56,218 bases of DNA from Erysipelothrix sp. Its GTDB lineage: Bacteria > Bacillota_I > Bacilli_A > Erysipelotrichales > Erysipelotrichaceae. The notes under the pieces were generated by a model. That model saw only the letters and a list, made by a program, of their open reading frames with translations, had not been told where the DNA came from and ran no database searches. Each line of letters begins with the position of its first letter. The first letter of the stretch is position 1. The stretch lies in NCBI GenBank assembly GCA_012735275.1, contig JAAYHR010000013.1, forward strand, positions 1-56,218. The letters are read 5' to 3'. The translations under genes were made by a program, and so were the position numbers. This document shows positions 29,326 to 39,196 of the stretch, in pieces.

Positions 29326-30474
29326 ATTAAAGTTCGTTTAAACAAGTGGTTAATCATCCTCTTATTAGTGCTGCTATCGTATGGTGCAAGCTTTCTAATT
29401 AAAGGTATTTTAAAACCACAAGTAGCAGTAGATAATTATTCTTTTGAGTATGGTGAAAGTATCGAATTAAAAGCTGAAGATTTATTTGATGAGTCAGATT
29501 TAGAGTCGATTAAAACATTTGATTATGATATCTCAAACTTAGAGAAAGATTTCCGTGGAAATATTTTAGTTGGAAACTATCCGATAAATATAAATTATGC
29601 ATCCAAGTTGTGGAAATACACTCAAACAATCAACCTAGCGATTGTTGATACAAGTGCTCCAAAAATTGAACTAAAAACTAATCAGTTAACGATTGATGTC
29701 GGTGATAAAATCGATGTTCTTGATTATATTACTAGCTCTGATCTTAGTGAGTATGAAGTTCAATTTGATGATAGTAAGCTTGATGTTAAAGTTCCTGGTA
29801 CTTATCAAATTTTAATTACAGCTTGTGATGTTTATGAAAACTGTAGTGAGGAAACACTTGAAGTTATTGTTAAAGAGAAGTTTGTCCCACCAGTTGTCGC
29901 TAAACCTGATCCAGAAGCGCCAAGTCAGCCGCCAAAACCACCAGTGAATGAAGTCAAGCCAACTTATGTTGATGGCATCTTAATCGTTAACAAGAAGTAT
30001 GGCATACCAAGTAATTTCGCTAGTGGCGAAGATCCAACGGCAAAGGCCGCCTTAGTTAAAATGATAAATGAGATGCAATCACTTGAATTTGATATCCAAA
30101 ATGGGTATAGTGGTTTTAGGAATTATGCTTATCAAAAGCAATTGTATGAGAATTATAAGGCTAAAGATGGACAAGCCGCAGCCGATACTTATTCGGCAAG
30201 ACCTGGACATTCAGAACATCAAACCGGATTAACCTTCGATTTAAAGCACAAGAATGGAGCCTTAGTTGAAGGGGCAGCCGAAGCTGCATGGATAAAAGAT
30301 AATGCCCATAAGTTTGGCTTTATTGTTAGATATCCAAAAGGCAAAGAAGCTATAACCGGCTATATGCATGAACCATGGCATTTACGCTATATTGGTCCAC
30401 GCGCTAGTGACATCTATAGTTCGAATTTAAGTTTAGAAGAGTACTTAAATGTAGAAGGCGGAAATTACCGCTAA
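29326..30474 (+). CDS. Membrane-anchored D,D-carboxypeptidase, VanY-like M15 family
   Basis: C-terminal YSARPGHSEHQTGLTFDL...GYMHEPWHLRYIG zinc-peptidase motifs; N-terminal TM anchor. Start uncertain (see findings). Confidence 0.85.
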   Translation: MKVRLNKWLIILLLVLLSYGASFLIKGILKPQVAVDNYSFEYGESIELKAEDLFDESDLESIKTFDYDISNLEKDFRGNILVGNYPININYASKLWKYTQTINLAIVDTSAPKIELKTNQLTIDVGDKIDVLDYITSSDLSEYEVQFDDSKLDVKVPGTYQILITACDVYENCSEETLEVIVKEKFVPPVVAKPDPEAPSQPPKPPVNEVKPTYVDGILIVNKKYGIPSNFASGEDPTAKAALVKMINEMQSLEFDIQNGYSGFRNYAYQKQLYENYKAKDGQAAADTYSARPGHSEHQTGLTFDLKHKNGALVEGAAEAAWIKDNAHKFGFIVRYPKGKEAITGYMHEPWHLRYIGPRASDIYSSNLSLEEYLNVEGGNYR

Positions 30475-30490
30475 GAAAGGTAAATAATAT

Positions 30491-30862
30491 ATGTTAAAAG
30501 AATTTAAAGAGTTTATCTCAAGAGGTAGTGTTCTTGATTTAGCAATTGGGGTTATTATGGGAGGAACATTCTCAGCAATTATTAACTCATTAGTAAAGGA
30601 TATCTTTATGCCATTAGTTGGAGCGGTCATCGGATTAGACTTCTCGAAATGGGTTGTTGTATTAAATGAGTCAGAAATTAGACCAGGTTTATTCTTAAAC
30701 GCTATCGCTAACTTCTTGATTATTGCTTTCATCTTATTTATTGTCGTTCGTGTAATTAATAAATTCTCGAGAAAAGCAGAAGAAGTAACGGAAGAAGTAG
30801 AATTAGACCGTGAAGAAGTTGCACTTCTAAAAGAAATTAGAGACGCACTAGTTAAGAAGTAA
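30491..30862 (+). CDS. mscL: Large-conductance mechanosensitive channel
   Basis: FKEFISRGSVLDLAIGVIMGGTFSAIINSLVKDIFMPLVG. Confidence 0.95.
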   Translation: MLKEFKEFISRGSVLDLAIGVIMGGTFSAIINSLVKDIFMPLVGAVIGLDFSKWVVVLNESEIRPGLFLNAIANFLIIAFILFIVVRVINKFSRKAEEVTEEVELDREEVALLKEIRDALVKK

Positions 30863-30863
30863 C

Positions 30864-31361
30864 ATGTTAAGACTAGCTGTAAGTTCTGATATTGTAAGGA
30901 TTATGGAAATCATTGATGAGGCGAAAGTCTACTTTAAAGAAGCTGGTATTGATCAGTGGCAAAATGGTTATCCAAATGCTGAAACAATCGCGCATGATAT
31001 TTCAAATAATGAGTCATATGTTTATGAGTCTTCTGAAAATATTGTCGCAACCTTAATGATTTCACTACGGCCTGAGCCAACCTATGCCACAATTGATGGT
31101 AATTGGTCTTTAGATAGCGACTACGCAACAATTCATCGAATTGCAGTAAGTTCTGCCTATAAAGGTCAAGGCTTCGCTAAAAAGACCCTAAGTGCTGCTA
31201 TGGAGCAGATCTTAAGGCAAAATGTTAAGCAAATTAGAATTGATACCCACGAAGATAACTTAGTCATGATAAATTATTTACTTTCATCTGGCTTTAAGTA
31301 TTGTGGAATAATTGAATTAAGTGATGGAAATAAAAGAAACGCTTACGATAAAATTATCTAA
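30864..31361 (+). CDS. GNAT family N-acetyltransferase
   Basis: IHRIAVSSAYKGQGFAKKTLSAAMEQI acetyl-CoA loop. Confidence 0.88.
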   Translation: MLRLAVSSDIVRIMEIIDEAKVYFKEAGIDQWQNGYPNAETIAHDISNNESYVYESSENIVATLMISLRPEPTYATIDGNWSLDSDYATIHRIAVSSAYKGQGFAKKTLSAAMEQILRQNVKQIRIDTHEDNLVMINYLLSSGFKYCGIIELSDGNKRNAYDKII

Positions 31362-31370
31362 GCGTTTTTT
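31337..31370. terminator. Terminator-like hairpin embedded in overlapping 3' ends of GNAT and dus genes
   Basis: AAACGCTTA (31337-31345) / TAAGCGTTT (31359-31367) followed by T-run. Confidence 0.75.
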
Positions 31371-32344
31371 AATTCTTTATAGTAATCACTGGCTTCAAAC
31401 TTAGCTAAGACAGCTCTGACATCATCAGTTGTTTTAGTTTGCATTAATTCAACTCTTAAATCAAAGGCACCTTTAAATTCTTTAATATAGATTTTAAAGA
31501 AACGGTGTAGGGGTTTACTTAAACTTGGCTCAATACTCGTGTAGTGATCATATAAGTCTAAGTGGCGTTTTAAAAGATTAATAAGTTCGATATGGCTATG
31601 TTCTTTTTCAATCTTTTCAAAAGCGAAAGGATTTCTAAAGACACCGCGTCCAATCATAATTCCATCAACACCAAACTCTTCAACCATTTTTTGACCATCA
31701 GTGTAAGTGAGAATATCACCATTAATTGTAATTAGTGTGTCAGGAGCCAACTCATCTCTCAGAGCTAAGATATCTGGGATTAGTTCATAATGGGGATCAG
31801 CCTTGGACATTTCAACTTTTGTTCTTAAGTGAACTGATAAGTTTGCAATATCTTGTTTGAGTAAGTGGCTAATCCATTCTTTATATTCAGATACTTTAGC
31901 ATGGCCAAGTCTTGTTTTAACACTCACTGGTAGTCCAGAAACTTTTGCAGCCGAAATTAAGTCAGCAGCAACATCAAATCTTAAAGTTAAACCAGCACCA
32001 CGTCCATGTTTAAATACATTAGGAGCCGGGCAACCCATATTAATATCAATACCAGCATAGCCCATTTCTTTAACACCATGACTAATGTTTTCAAAGTCAC
32101 TAACCTCATCACCCCAAATATGGGCGACAATTGGATGTTCATCATCCGATTTAAGTAAGCGACCTCTTAAGGCTTCCTTACCAACAGCATGTGAATATGA
32201 TGCGGCATTAGTAAATTCAGTAAAGTAAACATCAGGAGCAGCTGCTTCAGCAATTACATGACGAAAAACAATATCTGTCACATCTTCCATTGGGGCAAGT
32301 ATGTAAAAAGGTTTCTCTAAATCTTTCCAAAAATTATTGCTCAT
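31358..32344 (-). CDS. dus: tRNA-dihydrouridine synthase
   Basis: ILAPMEDVTDIVFRHVI, DINMGCPAPNVFKHGRGAGL, TINGDI, GIMIGRGVFRNPF. Confidence 0.93.
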   Translation of the reverse strand: MSNNFWKDLEKPFYILAPMEDVTDIVFRHVIAEAAAPDVYFTEFTNAASYSHAVGKEALRGRLLKSDDEHPIVAHIWGDEVSDFENISHGVKEMGYAGIDINMGCPAPNVFKHGRGAGLTLRFDVAADLISAAKVSGLPVSVKTRLGHAKVSEYKEWISHLLKQDIANLSVHLRTKVEMSKADPHYELIPDILALRDELAPDTLITINGDILTYTDGQKMVEEFGVDGIMIGRGVFRNPFAFEKIEKEHSHIELINLLKRHLDLYDHYTSIEPSLSKPLHRFFKIYIKEFKGAFDLRVELMQTKTTDDVRAVLAKFEASDYYKELKNA

Positions 32345-32428
32345 TGCTATCTCCTCTTTCCGATATATGATTATAGCAAATATTTTGCGGACTATATAAT
32401 ATTATGATTATAAAAAAAGCGTAAATAA

Positions 32429-33094
32429 TTACGCTTGTAAATGTTGCTTAGCTAATTTTTGATCAAGTTTATAAACACCATATCCCAGGACAATAAATAA
32501 AGCGATTAAAAGAATGACAGTAAAGATAACCTTAGATAAGTCATGTTTAGTTAAGTCGATAAAGTTATATGGATAGAAATCGCCATCCCAATATGGTACC
32601 TCAGTATTAAATAAGGCAACCACATTAGCCCATGAAAAGTAAGTAATTGGAATTACGGTCCAAAAGATTGGATCAAGTTTTTGATAAATTCCCTTCTTAT
32701 CAAAAACTAACCAGTGAAGAATTACTAAGCATGGAACAAAGTAATGCGTAATTAAATTGTAAATATCAGTATCAACCGATAAGACTGGTCCTTCATAAAC
32801 TAGGAAATGATAAACTAACATCGTTACTAAAATCGCAATCGTTACAGCTCCCTTAAAACGTGGGAAAAGAAAGATTGAATCAGGTAGGGTTTCTTGCTTA
32901 ATTAAATAAGTAATCCCATTAATAAATGCTAATAGGAAATAAATGAAGCAAATTAATCCTGAAACTGATGTATAAAAGATTGGTGGTTTAAACGCTCCGG
33001 CACTAATCCCTAGTGAATTGTTTAAGCCAATCGATGCGATAACTAAAAATATAAATATATAAAGCAAATTGTAAATATCTTTTTTCTTGTACAT
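32429..33094 (-). CDS. Pr6Pr-like integral membrane protein
   Basis: 221 aa, 6-TM pattern, LITHYFVPCLVILHWLVFDKKG and FTVIPITYFSWANVV typical of Pr6Pr/FAR-17A-like proteins. Confidence 0.7.
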   Translation of the reverse strand: MYKKKDIYNLLYIFIFLVIASIGLNNSLGISAGAFKPPIFYTSVSGLICFIYFLLAFINGITYLIKQETLPDSIFLFPRFKGAVTIAILVTMLVYHFLVYEGPVLSVDTDIYNLITHYFVPCLVILHWLVFDKKGIYQKLDPIFWTVIPITYFSWANVVALFNTEVPYWDGDFYPYNFIDLTKHDLSKVIFTVILLIALFIVLGYGVYKLDQKLAKQHLQA

Positions 33095-33231
33095 AAGCTC
33101 TCCTTTAACAAAAATGTCCAGTTAAGAATACGCCCAATCTCAACAATAAACAAGAACTTAAGTGATTTATTCAGGTGAATCTCACAAATACAAAAAGTTA
33201 AAATATGCTAAGATTATACAAAGGGGTTAAT

Positions 33232-34431
33232 ATGCTAAAAATTCTATCAATTGTTCTATCACTACTATTTATCTTGCCAAATAATCAACCATTAAATAAT
33301 GAGATTGATGCTTTAAATCTCTTTAGTAAAAACTATATTGTTTATAATTATGAATCAGATCAAGTGCTTGCTAGTAAAGACGCGGATATTAGATTACAAG
33401 CGGCTTCAATTAATAAAGTCTTAACAACAATAACGATCATTGATTCCTTAGCGGAAATACCTTTAGATCAAGAAGTTATTGTTCAAGCCACATCTTTAAA
33501 TAAGGTTCCCATCGAAGCTTCAAAAGCTAGTCTATTTGTGGGACAAAAGTTAAGTGTCAAAGAATTATTATATGCCATCATACTACCTTCAGGATCGGAT
33601 GCAATTGCGGTTCTATCTGATTTCATCTTTGCAGATCAAGCAGCGCTTGTAAAAGCTATGAATGCTAAGGCAACTGAGATTGGTATGGATAATACTAATA
33701 TTGTTAATATCTTTGGACTTGATGATAAAACACAATATACTAGTCTTGAAGATCTTTTAAAGTTAGTTAAGTATGCGCTAAAAAATGAAGTCTTTAGCGA
33801 TGTCTATGGTATGGAAACTTATAACTTTATTAATAACCCAAAGTTACAAATTGAAAACAAATCACTAACGCAAGCCAAGGATCTTAACTTTAATTATATG
33901 TATGGAGCAAAGTCTGGCTATACCGTAGCCGCTCAAAGAGCCTTATCTAGTTATGCAGGTAATGAGGATTTATCTTACATATTGATTACAACTGGTGCTA
34001 AAACAGGTCCAAATCTTACTTCATATGCGGTAAATGATGCCGTTAAAGTTTATAACTACCTCTTTGATAATTATCATATCAAAGACCTGAGTCAAACTGA
34101 GGTAAGTAATCAAGTGAAAGTTAAATGGCGATTACAACCAGTCAAACTAAAACATAATGTTAATCTTGAAGCAGCTATTAACGATAAGATTAACCTAGAA
34201 GAAATAAGTTTTGAAAGTGTTTATCAAGAAGATTTAAAGGCGCCACTTCAAAAAGGTCAAGTAATTGGTAAGGATATATTCACTTATCAAGATGAAGTTA
34301 TATTTGAAAAAGATATCATATTAGATAAATCAATTGGAATTGGCCTAACCTATAAAATCATTCTTCTCTTATTAATTATCAGCATTAGTTGGATTACTTA
34401 TAAGATCCTAAAAAACTTAATTCGTAAATAA
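33232..34431 (+). CDS. dacA: D-alanyl-D-alanine carboxypeptidase, S11 family (DacA/PBP5-like)
   Basis: RLQAASINKVLTTITII (SxxK), PSGSDA (SxN-like), YGAKSGYT (KSG). Confidence 0.9.
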   Translation: MLKILSIVLSLLFILPNNQPLNNEIDALNLFSKNYIVYNYESDQVLASKDADIRLQAASINKVLTTITIIDSLAEIPLDQEVIVQATSLNKVPIEASKASLFVGQKLSVKELLYAIILPSGSDAIAVLSDFIFADQAALVKAMNAKATEIGMDNTNIVNIFGLDDKTQYTSLEDLLKLVKYALKNEVFSDVYGMETYNFINNPKLQIENKSLTQAKDLNFNYMYGAKSGYTVAAQRALSSYAGNEDLSYILITTGAKTGPNLTSYAVNDAVKVYNYLFDNYHIKDLSQTEVSNQVKVKWRLQPVKLKHNVNLEAAINDKINLEEISFESVYQEDLKAPLQKGQVIGKDIFTYQDEVIFEKDIILDKSIGIGLTYKIILLLLIISISWITYKILKNLIRK

Positions 34432-34433
34432 TT

Positions 34434-34465
34434 GAATACTAGCAAATTAGCTAGTATTCTTTTTT
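34434..34465 (+). terminator. Intrinsic terminator
   Basis: GAATACTAGC-aaatta-GCTAGTATTC plus T-run. Confidence 0.88.
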
Positions 34466-34610
34466 ATTAAATTTCAAATTTATTAAATAAGTGTAAATTT
34501 TAGAAAATTTGGTATAATGTATTGGCGTTATTAGGGGATTAAAAAATATAATTAATAATTAAAGATAATAGTCAAGGGGCTATTATGTTTAACTGTGAGA
34601 AGGAGAGAGT

Positions 34611-34841
34611 ATGAAGAATAATGAAATGTTTGAAATATGGGGCGATGTTGTTTCCATTAAATCACTAGTTCTTTCAGTAGTAATTTCTGTTGTAACAACA
34701 ATGGGAATGTATTTTATAGCACCAAGTCATGATAAAACTATCGGGCTGTTTTTTGGATTAACCGGTGCTGTTGTAGGTTTTTTAATATCAGCGTTTCTGA
34801 TTAAACCAAAACGAGTTTTCAAAGACCAAGAGAAAGAATAG
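34611..34841 (+). CDS. Small two-TM membrane protein at head of transporter-mevalonate operon
   Basis: 76 aa after GAAGGAGAGAGT RBS; two predicted TM segments; immediately precedes TctA-like gene. Confidence 0.8.
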   Translation: MKNNEMFEIWGDVVSIKSLVLSVVISVVTTMGMYFIAPSHDKTIGLFFGLTGAVVGFLISAFLIKPKRVFKDQEKE

Positions 34842-34850
34842 GAGCATTTT

Positions 34851-36206
34851 ATGTCATTTGATATTATTATCCAGATGGTTTTAATGGCACTAGCTGCTGT
34901 AATCATCTACACATTTATAGGTTTTATCCCTGGAACTGATGAAACATCTGTATTAATGCCGATAACGTTAGTAATAATCTTATCTGGCTTCGAACCGATT
35001 GTTGTCTTAACATTTTTTATCGCAGCAATTGTGACATTAAACTTAACTAATGCAATACCAACAGCTCTAGTTGGTCTTCCAGGTGGAGTTATGTCAAGTC
35101 CAATGATGGAATCATCATTACTATTAAAAGAAGAAGGCAAATCAGCCTTAGTAATTAAAAAAATGGCAGTTGGCTCACTAATCGGAGTCCTTATCTCAAT
35201 GCCACTAGCTTTAGTCTTAGCAAGTTTACTAGCACCATTTGGTCCAACTTTAACTAAGTTTGCACCGATGCTATTATTCTTAGGAGCGATCTTTTTATCG
35301 CTAATTTCTAAGTATAAGCTATTATCGCTAATCTCAATTGTGCCACTTGCAATCCTATTTATGGCCTTAAGACACCTATATTGGGGACTTGGCGTCGTAC
35401 CAGAAGGAGTTAATATAACTACTTCATTCTTCCTAGGTATTACTATTGGACCACTTTTAATCTCATTATTAGATCTACTTAATAAAGATAAACGTGCCCA
35501 AGTATTAACAACTGAGAAGAAAGTAATTTCAATTCCAAGTGATTCAAGTTTAGCGAAAACATTAAACCCATTTAAGATCGTATCTAAGGATGAAATGAAA
35601 AAAGCTTCGATTGGAGCATTTTTATCAAGTTTCTTATTTGTTTTAAGTCCTGTCGGTTTAACGATTTTATTTGGAGAAACATTAAACAATAAAATTAAAG
35701 ATCCAATTAAAAAAGCAGAATCAACAATAACAACTATGAGTGCAGTTGCGCAAGCGACTTACTTAGCTGGAATTATCATTCCAATTGTCGCGATTGGTAT
35801 TCCATTATCGCCATCATCGATTGGACCTGGGGGAGCACTATATAATGCACCACCAGTTTATACATTAGAAAATAATATTCACCATTTATTATCTGGTTGG
35901 CAATTTCCACTCGCAATCTTTGTCGGTGGCTTAATTGCTGTAGCATTGACTTACTTTATTATTAATCGCTATGCTAGCAAGATGACAAAACTCGTCTTAA
36001 CAAAAATTCCTCATGAAGCAATCTTAGGTTTATTCATTTCATTTATTTTCCTATTAGCTTATATGGATGCAGGATTAATCAATATCTTCGGTGTCGTTCT
36101 AATCGGAATTGTCTGTGGTACCTTAAATAAAAAGGGTGTTAACTACGGAATTCAATTTATGACATTGTATGCAGCACCATTTATCATGACATTATTGGTA
36201 AAATAG
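34851..36206 (+). CDS. Tripartite tricarboxylate transporter TctA-like permease
   Basis: Multi-TM; two PG motifs as in TctA repeats (IGFIPGTDETSVLMPITLV and ALVGLPGGVMSSPMMESSLLLKEEGKSALVIKKMAVGSLIG); second-half GIPLSPSSIGPGGALYNAPP. Confidence 0.8.
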   Translation: MSFDIIIQMVLMALAAVIIYTFIGFIPGTDETSVLMPITLVIILSGFEPIVVLTFFIAAIVTLNLTNAIPTALVGLPGGVMSSPMMESSLLLKEEGKSALVIKKMAVGSLIGVLISMPLALVLASLLAPFGPTLTKFAPMLLFLGAIFLSLISKYKLLSLISIVPLAILFMALRHLYWGLGVVPEGVNITTSFFLGITIGPLLISLLDLLNKDKRAQVLTTEKKVISIPSDSSLAKTLNPFKIVSKDEMKKASIGAFLSSFLFVLSPVGLTILFGETLNNKIKDPIKKAESTITTMSAVAQATYLAGIIIPIVAIGIPLSPSSIGPGGALYNAPPVYTLENNIHHLLSGWQFPLAIFVGGLIAVALTYFIINRYASKMTKLVLTKIPHEAILGLFISFIFLLAYMDAGLINIFGVVLIGIVCGTLNKKGVNYGIQFMTLYAAPFIMTLLVK

Positions 36207-36207
36207 T

Positions 36208-37146
36208 ATGCGAACAGTCGAAGGAAAATCATTTGGAAAAATCATATTGCTAGGTGAACACTCAGTTGTTTATGGTGAACCAGCAATCGCGATTCCTTTT
36301 CCAAGTGCACTTATAACAACTAAAATTAGTGAAAGTGTCGGTAGCTGCCAGTTAAAATGTTTCAATTACACTGGTGATTTAATGCTGGCTCCCGAGTCAC
36401 TAATTGGTTTAGTTGAATTAATAAAAGAAATAATGAAAAGATTAAAACAAGAATTAAATAATTTTGATATTGAAATTGAATCAACAATCCCAGCTGAAAG
36501 AGGTATGGGGTCAAGTGCCGCTGTCGCAGCCGCTACAGCTCGTGCGCTTTATGCCTACTTTGATCAAGCTTTAAGTGATGAAGAATTATTAGACTTAGTA
36601 TCAATCTCAGAAAAAATTGTCCACGGTAATCCAAGTGGACTTGATGCATCAATTGTTGTATTAGAAAAACCTTTATATTATATTAAAGGTCAAGCCTTTG
36701 AACAATTTGATTTTAACCTTGATGCTTATCTACTAGTAGCTGATACTGGTGAGAAAGGCAACACTAAATTCGCAGTTTCGTCAGTAAAAGACTTTGTTGA
36801 TCGCGATGAAAAAGGTAAAATGTATGTTAGTGACTTAGGACAATTAGTAATCGATGCTAGAAAAGTATTTAATGACCATGATGAAATCGGCTTAGGAAAT
36901 ATTATGAATAAGGTCCAAGCTAATTTAAAGGCACTTGGAGTTTCAAATGAAACCTTAGATAAGTTAGTTAGTGTCGCACTAGCAAATGGTGCCTTAGGCG
37001 CTAAATTAACTGGTGGTGGCCTTGGTGGTTGTATGATAGCTTTAATGAAAAGCGAAGCAGATGCGAAAAAGGTATCACAAGCATTATTGGCCAATGGTGC
37101 CAAAAACACATGGATTACAGAAATGAAGTCAGAAGGAGTGAAGTAA
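36208..37146 (+). CDS. mvk: Mevalonate kinase
   Basis: GKIILLGEHSVVYGEPAIAIPF, ERGMGSSAAVAAATARAL, KLTGGGLGGCMIAL GHMP kinase motifs. Confidence 0.94.
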   Translation: MRTVEGKSFGKIILLGEHSVVYGEPAIAIPFPSALITTKISESVGSCQLKCFNYTGDLMLAPESLIGLVELIKEIMKRLKQELNNFDIEIESTIPAERGMGSSAAVAAATARALYAYFDQALSDEELLDLVSISEKIVHGNPSGLDASIVVLEKPLYYIKGQAFEQFDFNLDAYLLVADTGEKGNTKFAVSSVKDFVDRDEKGKMYVSDLGQLVIDARKVFNDHDEIGLGNIMNKVQANLKALGVSNETLDKLVSVALANGALGAKLTGGGLGGCMIALMKSEADAKKVSQALLANGAKNTWITEMKSEGVK

Positions 37147-38109
37147 TTGAAAGCAAAAGTAAGAGCTCATGCAAATATAGCCCTAATCAAATATTGGGGT
37201 AAGGAAGATGAAGTTTTAGCAATTCCAAATAACTCATCATTATCCTTAACACTAGATAAGTTTTATACGGAAACAGAAGTAGAGTTTTCTAGCGAATTTA
37301 CTAGCGATGAGTTTTATTTAAATGGCGTTAAAGATGATGCTACTTTAAGTAAGGTTTCAAACTTTACCGATTTATTCAGAAAATTAAAAGGTATTAATGA
37401 TCGTGTTATAGTCAGAAGTGTTAACTATGTGCCAACGGCAGCGGGCCTTGCTTCATCAGCAAGTGCCTTTGCTGCGCTTGGTAAAGCAATCAATGTGTCC
37501 CTTGATCTAAATTTAAGTGACGAAGAACTATCTACATATGTTCGTCAAGGATCAGGTTCCGCAACTAGAAGTCTTTATGGTGGTTTAGTCCAGTGGACAA
37601 AAGGTAATAGTCATGAAAGTTCAAAAGCAGTCAGAATTGATCCAGCTAACTTTGATATTGGCATGGTTGTAGTTATTGTCAATTCTAAAGAAAAGAAAAT
37701 ATCTTCAAGAGAAGGTATGAAGCAAACAGTATTGACATCACCATTTTATCCAGCATGGCCAAGTGAAGCTGAAAAAGACCTTGATTTAATGAAAGTCGCA
37801 ATTAAAAATCAAGACTTAGAAGCCATTGGTAAGATCGCGGAAAATAATGCCTTAAAAATGCATGCAACCATGATGGCGGCAAATCCGGCTATAATCTACA
37901 TGGAAGAAAAATCAATGCAGGCAATTAGACTAGTTCATGAGTTAAGAGCTGAAGGTATTACAGCTTATTTCACTATGGATGCTGGTCCAAATGTTAAAAT
38001 AATTTGTCAGCTGAGCCAAGCTGAAGTAATAAAAGCAAAATTATTAAAAGAATTTAATGAAGAAGAAATAATTGTAACAGGTGTTGGACCTGATGCGAGT
38101 ATTATTTAA
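37147..38109 (+). CDS. mvaD: Diphosphomevalonate decarboxylase
   Basis: TTG start abutting mvk stop; ANIALIKYWGKEDEVLAIPNNSSLSLTL, PTAAGLASSASAFAAL, YFTMDAGPNVKII. Confidence 0.95.
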   Translation: MKAKVRAHANIALIKYWGKEDEVLAIPNNSSLSLTLDKFYTETEVEFSSEFTSDEFYLNGVKDDATLSKVSNFTDLFRKLKGINDRVIVRSVNYVPTAAGLASSASAFAALGKAINVSLDLNLSDEELSTYVRQGSGSATRSLYGGLVQWTKGNSHESSKAVRIDPANFDIGMVVVIVNSKEKKISSREGMKQTVLTSPFYPAWPSEAEKDLDLMKVAIKNQDLEAIGKIAENNALKMHATMMAANPAIIYMEEKSMQAIRLVHELRAEGITAYFTMDAGPNVKIICQLSQAEVIKAKLLKEFNEEEIIVTGVGPDASII

Positions 38110-38122
38110 GGAGTGATATAAA

Positions 38123-39196
38123 ATGATAAGTTCTTGCTCACCCGGGAAACTATTTATAGCTGGAGAATATGCAGTCGTCGAAAAAGGACATTCTTCAATT
38201 TTAATTGCAGTAGATCAATTTATAGAAGTAACTTTAAAAGAAACAGAACATCGTGGTTCAATCCAATCTTATGACAATGCCCCAATTCCGTTTGTTCGTG
38301 AAGATCAAAGAATTGTATTAGACTATCGAGATAATAATCTGTCTTATGTTATATCGGCAATTAATGTCGTAGAAACACTAGCGCTATCCCTCAATAAGGA
38401 ACTACTATTTTACAATTTAGTAATTAATAGTGAGTTGGAAAATGATGCTGGGAAAAAATATGGCTTAGGCTCAAGTGCCGCAGTTACCGTTTCAACTATC
38501 AAAGTATTATGTAAGTTATATCAAATTGAAGTTAGTAAAGATATGTTATTTAAACTTGCAGCAATCGTTCACTTAAGAATTAACTCAAATGGTTCTGGGG
38601 GCGACATTGCCGCATCAGTCTATGGTGGTTGGATCTCATACCGTACTTATGATAAAGCATGGTTAGAAGAACAATCAAAGACTTTAAGTGTCAGTGAATT
38701 AATTCATATGCGTTGGCCTTATTTAGATATTCAGCATTTAAAAGCGCCAGACAATCTTAAGTTAATGATTGGCTGGACAGAAAGTCCCGCATCGACAACA
38801 TTTTTAGTTGATGATATGAACAAGCATCGAAAAGACAATGCTGAATACTATAATGAATTCTTAATAGCTAGTAATGAATGTGTTGATCGTATGATCGATG
38901 CTTTTAAAGCTAATGATTTAAAAACTATTCAAACAGAAATTTTAAACAACCGTAAACTTTTAGTCGATATGAGTGATCGCTTAGGTATTACTATTGAAAC
39001 ACCAAGACTAAAGAAACTCTGTGATCTAGCAATTCAGTATCAAGGAGCTGCGAAATCATCAGGCGCCGGTGGTGGTGACTGTGGTATTGCGATCTTTGAT
39101 CAAGCAGATAATACAGATGAGTTAGTTAAAGAGTGGGCAAAAGATCAAATTACCCATTTAAATATTGAAGTCTATCAAGGAGAAAGTCATGATTGA
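38123..39196 (+). CDS. Phosphomevalonate kinase
   Basis: SPGKLFIAGEYAVVEKGHSSILIAVDQFIEV, GLGSSAAVTVSTIKVL, KSSGAGGGDCGIAI. Confidence 0.93.
   Translation: MISSCSPGKLFIAGEYAVVEKGHSSILIAVDQFIEVTLKETEHRGSIQSYDNAPIPFVREDQRIVLDYRDNNLSYVISAINVVETLALSLNKELLFYNLVINSELENDAGKKYGLGSSAAVTVSTIKVLCKLYQIEVSKDMLFKLAAIVHLRINSNGSGGDIAASVYGGWISYRTYDKAWLEEQSKTLSVSELIHMRWPYLDIQHLKAPDNLKLMIGWTESPASTTFLVDDMNKHRKDNAEYYNEFLIASNECVDRMIDAFKANDLKTIQTEILNNRKLLVDMSDRLGITIETPRLKKLCDLAIQYQGAAKSSGAGGGDCGIAIFDQADNTDELVKEWAKDQITHLNIEVYQGESHD

Noticed and set aside
34907-35689. 260-aa antisense ORF opposite the TctA-like gene
   Set aside because: Low-complexity translation, no RBS or recognisable domain; antisense openness is expected from the codon bias of the sense gene.
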